A stretch of DNA of 64,000 nt from UBA1127 sp034422455. GTDB lineage: Bacteria > Chloroflexota > Dehalococcoidia > Lucifugimonadales > UBA1127. Where the stretch lies: positions 186,001 through 250,000 of the forward strand of contig DAOUJQ010000023.1 of the NCBI GenBank assembly GCA_034422455.1, given 5' to 3'. Numbering within the stretch: the stretch's first letter is position 1; each line of letters begins with the position of its first letter. Below the pieces are notes generated by a model that was not told where the DNA came from, did no database searches, and was given only the letters and a program-made list of their open reading frames with translations. A program made the position numbers and the translations under genes. Below, one piece after another: positions 34,362-41,244 of the stretch.

Positions 34362-34390
34362 TTGACAACCACAATATCTTGTGCCAAACT
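34362..34390 (+). promoter_or_regulatory. nrdR-nrdJ promoter with NrdR box
   Basis: A consensus TTGACA (34362-34367) and a weak -10 CAAACT (34385-34390) are 17 bp apart. Between them CACAATATCTTGTG (34370-34383) matches 13 of 14 positions of the NrdR-box core CACWATATWTWGTG. An inverted repeat CACAAC/GTTGTG (34327-34343) lies just upstream. Confidence 0.65.
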
Positions 34391-34484
34391 TTCGACTCTC
34401 TACTACAAACGGTAGAAAACTAACCGAGCAGGAAACAAGGATGCACACGCCGCGAGCGTGTGCAGAATCCGGAGACAGCGGAAG

Positions 34485-35042
34485 ATGCGGTGCCCCTACT
34501 GCGACCATGACGTGTCCCGCGTGACCGACTCCCGTGAGGCCAGCGACGGCATCAAGCGACGTCGGGAGTGCGCCCGGTGCGGCCTCCGCTTCACCACGCT
34601 GGAGCGTCCCTTTACCGCCGCCCAGCTCGTCGTGAAGCGCGACGGCCGCCGCGAGGAGTTCGACCGGGAGAAGGTCCGCAGCGGCATCCTCATCTCCTGC
34701 GCCAAGCTGCCCGTCTCGTCCCAGGCCATCGACCGCCTCGTGGACGACGTCGAGCGGCAGATCAGTGCGCTGGGCAGGGCTGAGGTCCCCGGCGCGATGA
34801 TTGGCCGGATGGTCATGGAGGGCCTCAAGGCGCTGGACCACGTGGCCTACGTGCGCTTCGCCAGCGTCTACCGCAACTTCACCGACTTGGAGAGCTTCGC
34901 GCAGGAGGTCGAGGCGCTGCAGCGGGATCCGGACCCCAACCGGGCGGCGGCCCTTGAGGCGCAGCTCTCCCTGCCCATGGCCGGGGGAGAATCTCGCGAA
35001 AAGCCCCCTAAACGAGCCAAGAAAACAGGCCCGGGAGGTTAG
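34485..35042 (+). CDS. nrdR: Transcriptional repressor NrdR
   Basis: 185 residues: an N-terminal zinc ribbon (RCPYCDHD...CARCGLRF) and an ATP-cone (LVVKRDGRREEFDREKV). NrdR senses ATP/dATP and represses ribonucleotide reductase genes. The C-terminal 35-residue tail is longer than in most members. It is followed 85 bp downstream by nrdJ and preceded by a probable NrdR box, so autoregulation is likely. Confidence 0.97.
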   Translation: MRCPYCDHDVSRVTDSREASDGIKRRRECARCGLRFTTLERPFTAAQLVVKRDGRREEFDREKVRSGILISCAKLPVSSQAIDRLVDDVERQISALGRAEVPGAMIGRMVMEGLKALDHVAYVRFASVYRNFTDLESFAQEVEALQRDPDPNRAAALEAQLSLPMAGGESREKPPKRAKKTGPGG

Positions 35043-35127
35043 TAGAATTCAGGCCTCCGGCGGGTCATTGGGGCTTGCCAAAGCCCCACGCAGAACCCAG
35101 TAGATACATCAGGGAAGGAGCGCGCTC

Positions 35128-37665
35128 GTGGTAGACATCCATTCACGAACAGACATCGAGCGAGATTCAGCGTTGGCGGAGCTGCGCCAGAAGCTCGCCG
35201 AGGCGGCGGAGCCCTCCGTCCGCGAAGCCCTGCAGATCGCGATTGCCCAGCTGGAGGCGCCAACGCCGGCCATCCCGCAGGGCGGGCCCTCCAGGGCCCG
35301 CGTGCTGCAGGCCCTGGAGTCGCAGGGGATGACCGTGCCGGAGGCGGGCGAGGGGCCCCACCTGACGGAGAACGCCCTCCGCGTCCTGGCCCACCGCTAC
35401 TTCCTCAAGAACGACCGGTTTGAGCCCGTGGAGGACGCCCGCGGCATGTTCCGCCGCGTCGCCCGTTCCATCGCCGCCGCCGACCGCAGGTACGGCGCAA
35501 CCGACTTGGAGGTCGCCGAGGCCGAGTCCGCCTTCTACGGCATGATGACCCGGCTGGAGTTTCTGCCCAACTCACCCACGCTGATGAACGCCGGCACGGA
35601 CGCCGGCACGCTCTCCGCCTGCTTTGTGCTGCCCCTTGAGGACAGCATGTCGGACATCATGAAGACCGCGTCGGACATTGCCATGGTGCAGAAGTTCGGT
35701 GGCGGCACCGGTGTGCCCCTGTCCAACCTGCGGCAGAAGGGCGCCCACATCTCCAGCACCCACGGCAAGGCCTGTGGGCCCATCGCCGTGCTGCGCCACC
35801 TCTCCAGCGTGTCTACCATGATCACCCAGGGCGGCAAGCGCGACGGCGCCAACATGGCCGTCATGAGCGTCCACCACCCGGACATTGAGGAGTTCATCGA
35901 GTGCAAGCGCCAGGAGGGCGAGATCGCCAACTTCAACATCTCCGTCGGCGCGACGGACGCCTTCATGCAGGCGGTGATGCACGGCGGCACGATCGACGAG
36001 ATCGACCCCGTGACCCAGGAGCCCACCGGCGTCGAGCGGGACGCCCGCGAGCTCTTTACCAGGATCGTGCAGGGCGCGTGGCGCAACGGCGAGCCCGGCA
36101 TGATCTTCCTCGACGAGGTGAACCGCCGGCAGCCCACCCCGCACCTTGGCAGCATGGAGGCCACCAACCCCTGCGGCGAGCAGCCCCTGCTCCCCTACGA
36201 GTCCTGCAACCTGGGCTCTATCAACCTGACCAGGATGCTCTCCTACGGCCCCGACGGCGCCGTCATCGACTGGGACCTGCTGCGCTCCACCGTGCGGCTG
36301 GCCGCCCACTTCCTCGACAACACCATCGACGCCAACAACTACTCGGTCCCCGAGATCGAGAAGATGAACCTCCTCACCCGCAAGACCGGCCTGGGGGTGA
36401 TGGGCTTCGCCGACATGCTCGTCCGCCTCGGTGTGCCATACGACTCCGAGGAAGGCGTCGAGATAGGCCGCCAGGTCATGCGCTTCATCGCTGACGAGGC
36501 CCGCGAGGAGTCCGAGCGGATGGCCATCTCGCGCGGGCCGTTCCTTGCGTGGCCCGGCAGCAGGCAGCAGATCGCGGGGATGAAGCCCCAGCGCAACGCC
36601 TGCCAGCTCACCGTCGCCCCCACGGGCACCATCTCCATGATCGCCGGTTGCTCCAGCGGCATCGAGCCGATCTTCGCCCTGGCTTTCCGCAAGCACAACA
36701 TCCTGGAGGGCCAGACGCTCTACTACGTCGACAGCGCCTTTGAGGCCGTCGCTACGCACGAGGGCTTCTACAGCGACGACCTCGCCGAGTACCTCTCCGC
36801 CGGCAACTCCCTGCAGGACAATGACGGCGTTCCCGAGTGGGCGAAGGAGGTCTTTGCCACCGCGCCGGACATCGACCCCAAGTGGCACGTCCGCATGCAG
36901 GCGGCCTTCCAGGAGTCGACGGACGCCGCCATCTCCAAGACCATCAACTTCCCCAACTCAGCCACCGTCGACGACGTCGAGCGCACGTACGTGCAGGCGT
37001 GGGAGACCGGCTGCAAGGGCATCACCGTCTACCGGGCCGGCAGCCGCGAGAAGGAGGTCCTGACGGCAGGCACGAGCGAGTCTTCCTCCACGGAACTCGT
37101 GCCTGAAATGCCTGCCGGTGAGCAACGCCTGGTCCCCCGCCGGCGGCCGCCCCAGGTGCGTGGCGTGACCGAGCGGGTGCGCACCAGCCACGGCAACATG
37201 TACATCACCATCAACTTTGATGAGGAAGGCCGTCCCTTTGAGGTCTTCACCGCCTTGGGGAAGGCTGGAAGTTCCGACTCGGCGCAGTTGGAGGGCATAT
37301 CGAGGCTGGTGTCCATGTCCCTCCGCGCCGGGGTGGACCCGGAGGCAATCGTCCAGCAGTTGCGGGGCATCACGGACGAGCCCGTGTGGAGCGAGGGGAC
37401 GCTGGTCCGCTCCGCCCCCGACGCGCTGGCCCTCGCGCTGGCGCGGGTGTGCGGTCTGGAGCCCGGCAGCCCCTATGGCGGGCAGTACGCCCTCTTCTCC
37501 AAGGAGTCCACGCCCGCGGGCGTGGCGCTCCCCCTCGCGCCTGCGGCCCCGGAGGCCACCGCCGTCCTGAGCAGTTGGGGCCGTTGCCCCGAGTGCTCCG
37601 GCCCGGTCGTCTACCAGGAGGGCTGCCTCATGTGCCGCGAGTGCGGTTACAACAAGTGCGGATAG
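35128..37665 (+). CDS. nrdJ: Adenosylcobalamin-dependent ribonucleotide reductase (class II)
   Basis: 845 residues; reduces ribonucleotides using B12 and therefore independently of oxygen. Key features: first redox Cys in GTLSACFVLP, substrate loop NPCGEQPLLPYESCNLGSINL with the thiyl Cys, Asn and Glu, APTGTISMIAGCSSGIEP, and a C-terminal Cys-rich tail (CPECSGP...CRECGYNKCG). GTG 35128 follows GGAAGGAG. No cobalamin riboswitch fits in the 85-bp gap upstream. Confidence 0.97.
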   Translation: MVDIHSRTDIERDSALAELRQKLAEAAEPSVREALQIAIAQLEAPTPAIPQGGPSRARVLQALESQGMTVPEAGEGPHLTENALRVLAHRYFLKNDRFEPVEDARGMFRRVARSIAAADRRYGATDLEVAEAESAFYGMMTRLEFLPNSPTLMNAGTDAGTLSACFVLPLEDSMSDIMKTASDIAMVQKFGGGTGVPLSNLRQKGAHISSTHGKACGPIAVLRHLSSVSTMITQGGKRDGANMAVMSVHHPDIEEFIECKRQEGEIANFNISVGATDAFMQAVMHGGTIDEIDPVTQEPTGVERDARELFTRIVQGAWRNGEPGMIFLDEVNRRQPTPHLGSMEATNPCGEQPLLPYESCNLGSINLTRMLSYGPDGAVIDWDLLRSTVRLAAHFLDNTIDANNYSVPEIEKMNLLTRKTGLGVMGFADMLVRLGVPYDSEEGVEIGRQVMRFIADEAREESERMAISRGPFLAWPGSRQQIAGMKPQRNACQLTVAPTGTISMIAGCSSGIEPIFALAFRKHNILEGQTLYYVDSAFEAVATHEGFYSDDLAEYLSAGNSLQDNDGVPEWAKEVFATAPDIDPKWHVRMQAAFQESTDAAISKTINFPNSATVDDVERTYVQAWETGCKGITVYRAGSREKEVLTAGTSESSSTELVPEMPAGEQRLVPRRRPPQVRGVTERVRTSHGNMYITINFDEEGRPFEVFTALGKAGSSDSAQLEGISRLVSMSLRAGVDPEAIVQQLRGITDEPVWSEGTLVRSAPDALALALARVCGLEPGSPYGGQYALFSKESTPAGVALPLAPAAPEATAVLSSWGRCPECSGPVVYQEGCLMCRECGYNKCG

Positions 37666-37813
37666 CGCCCCACCGCCGTATCCGCGAAGGCGGGGACCCG
37701 GAGGTGAGGAAGTCGCGCAGGGTTGCGCGGTGGGGTCACGAGTTCAGGTGCCCGTTGGGGCGCTGATAGATGGCCGAAAACGGGGCCGGGCACCGGCTCG
37801 GCTTCGCGTAGGT

Positions 37814-37863
37814 GCGGGGGCTGACACGTTGCGGCGACGGAGTCAGCCCCCGCTCGATTTCTT
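37814..37863 (+). terminator. Terminator after nrdJ
   Basis: Perfect 12-bp stem GCGGGGGCTGAC (37814-37825) and GTCAGCCCCCGC (37842-37853), 16-nt loop, followed by TCGATTTCTT. It lies about 150 bp after the stop codon; a CGCGAAGGCGGGGACCCGGAGG repeat (37681-37703) lies between. Confidence 0.65.
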
Positions 37864-37912
37864 GGTGAAAACCAAACGATAACACTGCCTAAACTTTGGG
37901 AGTCGTATACCT

Positions 37913-38254
37913 GTGAACTATCACAAACAAACCAAGAACCCGGCACCAGCAATAATTCATATGCGGAGTCGGTATCAAGGGGTTGCAGTGCGGCTGTGCC
38001 GCCGCCTAACGTCCATGCCGATCAAAGGCCCGCCTGCGCAGGGTGACGACCATCTGACCACCAACAAGTCAGAGGTAACCTGTTGGAACTGTGTTAGGCG
38101 CCTACGAGGCGGGCAAGCAGAATCTAAAGGTGAGAAAGAGTTGGCGCAGTGCATAGACACTGTGGGCGGTGATGGTGGGCGCAGGTGTACAGCACCAGCC
38201 ACGATAGGAGCGTACTGTAAGTGGCACGGACGGGGTGGGCACACACGTATATGA
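37913..38254 (+). CDS. Small Cys-rich hypothetical protein (start uncertain)
   Basis: Up to 113 residues from a GTG; internal starts at about 37988 (GTG after AAGGGG) or 38015 (ATG) are possible. The C-terminal half has two Cys pairs (VTCWNCVRR and GRRCTAPATIGAYCKWHG) that look like a small zinc-binding module. Low GC relative to neighbours. It lies between the nrdJ terminator and the selenoprotein gene. I do not recognise a named family. Confidence 0.4.
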   Translation: MNYHKQTKNPAPAIIHMRSRYQGVAVRLCRRLTSMPIKGPPAQGDDHLTTNKSEVTCWNCVRRLRGGQAESKGEKELAQCIDTVGGDGGRRCTAPATIGAYCKWHGRGGHTRI

Positions 38255-38328
38255 GTCGCTCGATTCTGCCCGTTGACAGCCCGAACTGCCCATACTACCC
38301 TGTCCACAACCTTACCAAGGAGCGTGTC

Positions 38329-38598
38329 ATGGAAGGCAAACCGATTGTGGAGATCACCTACTGCGTGCCTTGAGGCTACCTCCCGCAGGCGGCTTGGATA
38401 GCCACCGAGATCTTCGCGGACCTGGGCAACAAGGTAGCAATCACCATCACCCCCGGCGATGCCGGCATCCTCAAGGTCACCTGTGACGGCGAGACCGTCT
38501 TTGACCGGCACAGTGAGGACGGCAAGTATCCGGAGTTCACCCGGATGAGGGGCATCAAGGGCGCCATCGCAGACTACGTGAAGGCCGCGGCCGTCTAG
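38329..38598 (+). CDS. SelW/Rdx-family selenoprotein (in-frame TGA as selenocysteine)
   Basis: 89 residues if TGA at 38371-38373 is read as selenocysteine (residue 15). The product begins MEGKPIVEITYCVPU and continues GYLPQAAWIATEIFADLG, ending before TAG at 38596. This is the Rdx fold with redox motif CxxU (Cys12, Sec15) in the family's conserved YCVPxGYLPxA context. AAGGAG (38317-38322) precedes the ATG with good spacing. Codon use and protein similarity continue unchanged after the TGA, arguing against a decayed gene. Function in the family is thiol redox; the exact substrate is unknown. A hairpin directly after the TGA could serve as bacterial SECIS. Confidence 0.85.
38374..38403 (+). promoter_or_regulatory. 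Candidate bacterial SECIS hairpin
   Basis: Immediately after the TGA: GGCTA (38374-38378) pairs with TAGCC (38399-38403), with an inner TCC/GGA pairing and a CCG/CGG mini-stem presenting a CAGG loop. Position and size fit bacterial SECIS elements, which lie just downstream of the UGA within the coding region. Confidence 0.5.
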
Positions 38599-38626
38599 CC
38601 GGCGCCTTCCATCGCAAGGACAACGG

Positions 38627-38665
38627 ACTCGCCTCTGGCAGCACGCCGGGGGCGAGTTGCTTTTC
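38627..38665 (+). terminator. Terminator after the selenoprotein gene
   Basis: ACTCGCC (38627-38633) and GGCGAGT (38651-38657) form a perfect 7-bp stem with a 17-nt loop, followed by TGCTTTTC. Confidence 0.5.
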
Positions 38666-38783
38666 GGCCCCCGGCCGTCGGGCAGTAGCCGCCCGCTTGC
38701 CGGTTCTGGCATAATGGGTCGCAACCAGCCAAGAAGACCTGAGGCAGTTGGCGCATGCGCTGCCGGGGACGAAGGAGGACGCC

Positions 38784-39641
38784 ATGGTGGTTGAGGCGAC
38801 GTTTGACCGCAAGCTGCAGGACGTCGGCAACATCCTGATGATGGAGCACGTCAACGTGCTGGTGCCTGACCAGCGGCTCGCCCAGATCTTCTACATCTCC
38901 GGCCTTGGCCTCACCCGGGACCCCTACATGATGGTGGGACAGGACAACATGTGGGCCAACGCGGGCAAGCAGCAGTTCCACCTGCCCACTAGGGGGCAGC
39001 AGGTCCTCCGGGGCGTCATCGGCATCGAGGTGCCGGACATAGAGGCGCTCAAGGCCCGCTTGGAGGCCGTCAAGCCGCTCCTCGCGGACACCCACTTCGA
39101 CTGCGTTGTCGAAGGCGATGCAGTCCTCGCCACTTGCCCTTGGGGCAACCGGTTCCGCTGCACCCAGGGCGAGGCCTACGCCAACGAGTGGCCCGTGGGC
39201 ATTCCGTACGTGGAGTTTCACGTCCCCGCCGGCGCGGCCGAGGGCATCGCTCGCTTCTACCGGGAGGTCATCGACGCTCCCGCCTCCGTTGACGGCGAGA
39301 GCGTCGCCCACGTGCGCATTGGCCTCAAGCAGGAGCTCCGCTTCCGCGAGACCGAGGGCGAAACGCCTCCCTACGACGGCCACCACATCGCCGTCTATAT
39401 CTCCAACTTCTCCGCCCCCCATGCCTTCTTGAACGAGCGCGGCCTCATCACGGAGGAGACCAACGACTACCAGTACCGTTTCGAGGACATCGTGGACCTG
39501 GACACGGGCGATGTGCTGTTCAAGATCGAGCATGAAGTCCGCAGTGCCACCCACCCCATGTTCCAGCGGTCGCTGGTGAATCGAAACGCGTCCCAGAACC
39601 TCCAGCAGTACGTCCACGGCCGGGACGCGCTGGTCCCCTAA
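38784..39641 (+). CDS. VOC-superfamily (glyoxalase/dioxygenase fold) protein
   Basis: 285 residues with two vicinal-oxygen-chelate modules: MEHVNVLVPDQRLAQIFYIS at the N-terminus and IPYVEFHVPAGAAEGIARFY in the second half. ATG 38784 follows GAAGGAGG, better than an upstream ATG at 38748. Candidate metal ligands are His in EHVNV and EFHVP and Glu in FKIEHE. The substrate cannot be predicted. A small gene follows 18 bp downstream. Confidence 0.82.
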   Translation: MVVEATFDRKLQDVGNILMMEHVNVLVPDQRLAQIFYISGLGLTRDPYMMVGQDNMWANAGKQQFHLPTRGQQVLRGVIGIEVPDIEALKARLEAVKPLLADTHFDCVVEGDAVLATCPWGNRFRCTQGEAYANEWPVGIPYVEFHVPAGAAEGIARFYREVIDAPASVDGESVAHVRIGLKQELRFRETEGETPPYDGHHIAVYISNFSAPHAFLNERGLITEETNDYQYRFEDIVDLDTGDVLFKIEHEVRSATHPMFQRSLVNRNASQNLQQYVHGRDALVP

Positions 39642-39659
39642 CGACTTCGGAGGCACAGG

Positions 39660-39947
39660 ATGAACGAGTCCGGCGTCAAGATAAGCCTGGGTTCCGGCGG
39701 CACCCGCATCGAGTTGGAATGCGAGCACCAGAGCGGCGTCCTGTACACCGTCCCGGGCGAGATGTCCTGGGTGTGCACGCCGGAGATGCTGCACGCCCAC
39801 GCCCTCGCCGGTTTCCTGCGAGAGCTCGTGAAGCTGGAGTCGCCGCAGGTTGAAGCCCTGATGCAGCGCTGGGGCGTGTATTACCGGGAACGGCCGGTGG
39901 TCGCCTCCACGCCGGATGGATCAGGGGAGCCGGTGCCGGCTTCGTGA
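39660..39947 (+). CDS. Conserved-looking small protein, unknown function
   Basis: 95 residues. GGAGG lies 7 nt before the ATG and the gene follows the VOC gene by 18 bp, so they form an operon. The composition is globular and no domain is recognised. Two Cys (ELECEHQ, SWVCTPE) and a central helical stretch are visible. Confidence 0.7.
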   Translation: MNESGVKISLGSGGTRIELECEHQSGVLYTVPGEMSWVCTPEMLHAHALAGFLRELVKLESPQVEALMQRWGVYYRERPVVASTPDGSGEPVPAS

Positions 39948-39977
39948 CCTGGCATCGCCACCGAGACACAAGAAAGA

Positions 39978-39999
39978 GGAGCGCCCAATTGGACGCTCC
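39978..39999. terminator. Bidirectional hairpin between convergent genes
   Basis: GGAGCG and CGCTCC arms with an inner CCAATTGG palindrome. It sits between the small + gene ending 39947 and the minus gene ending 40035. A similar GGAGCGCCC hairpin is found at 53357-53384. Confidence 0.5.
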
Positions 40000-40034
40000 C
40001 CCACACTTCCGGGTTCTTGTGAGCCGACCGATGA

Positions 40035-40292
40035 CTACTCGTCCAGCGAGTTGGACCCCAGGCTCGCAGGGACGGCGAGCGGAATGTCGCTGGCCGACTT
40101 GCGAGAGGCGTCGTCCTCCCAGTAGAACGAGCTGTCCGGCGAGTTGCGGAACTCCCGCTCTTCACCGCATCGCTTGCACTGACCGCGGCTGATCGGCCCT
40201 GCCGGCGTCTCGATGACCCAGTGGTGGGCGCAGCGCGGCGCGGACAGGACTTCGGCGTTTGCTTCCAGCAGGGCTTCCTTCTCCAGGCTCAT
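40035..40292 (-). CDS. Small zinc-ribbon-like protein
   Basis: 85 residues with a split CxHH...CxxC motif (APRCAHHWVIE; GQCKRCGEEREF), compatible with one zinc. The C-terminus is acidic and Ser-rich. It has a clear promoter and is divergent from a SufR-like regulator. Function unknown. Confidence 0.75.
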   Translation of the reverse strand: MSLEKEALLEANAEVLSAPRCAHHWVIETPAGPISRGQCKRCGEEREFRNSPDSSFYWEDDASRKSASDIPLAVPASLGSNSLDE

Positions 40293-40331
40293 CGTATCTA
40301 TTCTCCACCGCTAGTTTGTTTCTATGTCGTG

Positions 40332-40360
40332 AGGGTAGCACACGATTTCGTCTTTGTCAA
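40332..40360 (-). promoter_or_regulatory. Promoter of the zinc-ribbon gene
   Basis: On the minus strand TTGACA (40360-40355), a 17-bp spacer and TACCCT (40337-40332). The consensus -35 supports TACCCT as a working -10 in this genome. Confidence 0.65.
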
Positions 40361-40396
40361 GCATTTTGTTGAAAAAACATATTTTACGACGAAATC
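40344..40396. promoter_or_regulatory. 9-bp inverted repeat in a divergent regulatory region
   Basis: GATTTCGTC (40344-40352) and GACGAAATC (40388-40396) are perfect arms 35 bp apart. One arm is in the spacer of the minus promoter, the other just upstream of the plus -35. It is a likely operator for the adjacent regulator. Confidence 0.5.
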
Positions 40397-40409
40397 CTCA
40401 ATAACCCCT

Positions 40410-40439
40410 TTGACACTCCGGAAACGTGCGGGCTACAAT
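40410..40439 (+). promoter_or_regulatory. Promoter of the SufR-like regulator
   Basis: TTGACA (40410-40415), an 18-bp spacer and TACAAT (40434-40439). Confidence 0.7.
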
Positions 40440-40472
40440 GGCTGCGTCTGGATAGCGCCCCCTTTGCATGCT

Positions 40473-41096
40473 ATGGACGGCACACGACTTAGCATCCTCA
40501 ACCGATTACAGAGACGCCCCGCCACCGTTGACCAGTTGAGCACGGAACTGGGACTGGCGGCGGCGGCGGTTCGTCGTCACCTTGAGATCCTGCAGCGGGA
40601 CCGGCTGGTGACCTATGAGCCGGTGCGACGCAAGCCCGGACGCCCGGAGCACCTCTTCGCCCTTACGGAAGAGGGGCAGGAAATGATGCCGAAGCGCTAC
40701 CACCTCCTGCTGCAGCGCCTTCTCCAGAACCTCGCCCTCTCCGCCAACGGAAACGGCAGCGCGGCGGTGAAGGACCTCCTCCTGCAGGTTGCACGCGCCA
40801 TGGTTGAGGAATACCGCTCCCACTCGCCTGACGGTGAGGCCGGCGATCGGATTGCGCTGCTCCATCGCATCCTGGAGGAAGAGCAGTTCGCGCCCGCCGT
40901 TGTGACCTCCCCTGACGGCGTGCAGGTCACGCTGCACAACTGCCCGTACCGGGGAGTCGCCAACATCAGCACGTTGGTCTGCGATCTGGACCACCAGCTC
41001 ATCGCAGAGGTATTGGACGCCCCGGTGAACAGCACCGCCCGCATCAACCTGGGTCATGCCCTCTGCACCTACGACACCGCACCCCGGCAGGCGTAG
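40473..41096 (+). CDS. SufR-like winged-helix regulator with Cys cluster
   Basis: 207 residues. An N-terminal winged HTH (ILNRLQRRPATVDQLSTELG, then AAAVRRHLEILQRDRLV) with the RKPGRPEHLFALTEEG wing is followed by a C-terminal region with three spaced cysteines (LHNCPYRG, LVCDLDHQ, HALCTYD). This arrangement matches SufR-type regulators that bind an Fe-S cluster. It probably controls its own divergent region through the inverted repeat at 40344-40396. Confidence 0.82.
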   Translation: MDGTRLSILNRLQRRPATVDQLSTELGLAAAAVRRHLEILQRDRLVTYEPVRRKPGRPEHLFALTEEGQEMMPKRYHLLLQRLLQNLALSANGNGSAAVKDLLLQVARAMVEEYRSHSPDGEAGDRIALLHRILEEEQFAPAVVTSPDGVQVTLHNCPYRGVANISTLVCDLDHQLIAEVLDAPVNSTARINLGHALCTYDTAPRQA

Positions 41097-41176
41097 CCCG
41101 TTTCGCCCCTGATCACCCCGGGTAGAGCCCTCTCTACGCCGTGTTGTCGGCCCTCCGTCCCCTAGCGCAATCGCCT

Positions 41177-41205
41177 TTGCGTTTCTCCCCTCCGTAGAGT
41201 AAGAT
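41177..41205 (+). promoter_or_regulatory. Promoter of ftsH
   Basis: TTGCGT (41177-41182), a 17-bp spacer and TAAGAT (41200-41205); leader of about 35 nt. Confidence 0.5.
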
Positions 41206-41244
41206 GTAGATAGGGAAGCGGCTGCTCTCCCGTGTGGAGGACCC

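Noticed and set aside
35043..35127. Cobalamin riboswitch ahead of the B12-dependent reductase
   Set aside because: Only 85 bp separate nrdR and nrdJ, and no B12-box is visible there or upstream of nrdR.
38371..38373. TGA in the Rdx gene as a simple nonsense mutation
   Set aside because: The TGA is exactly at the Sec/Cys position of the redox motif and coding continues intact to a normal stop; kept open as the main alternative in the finding.
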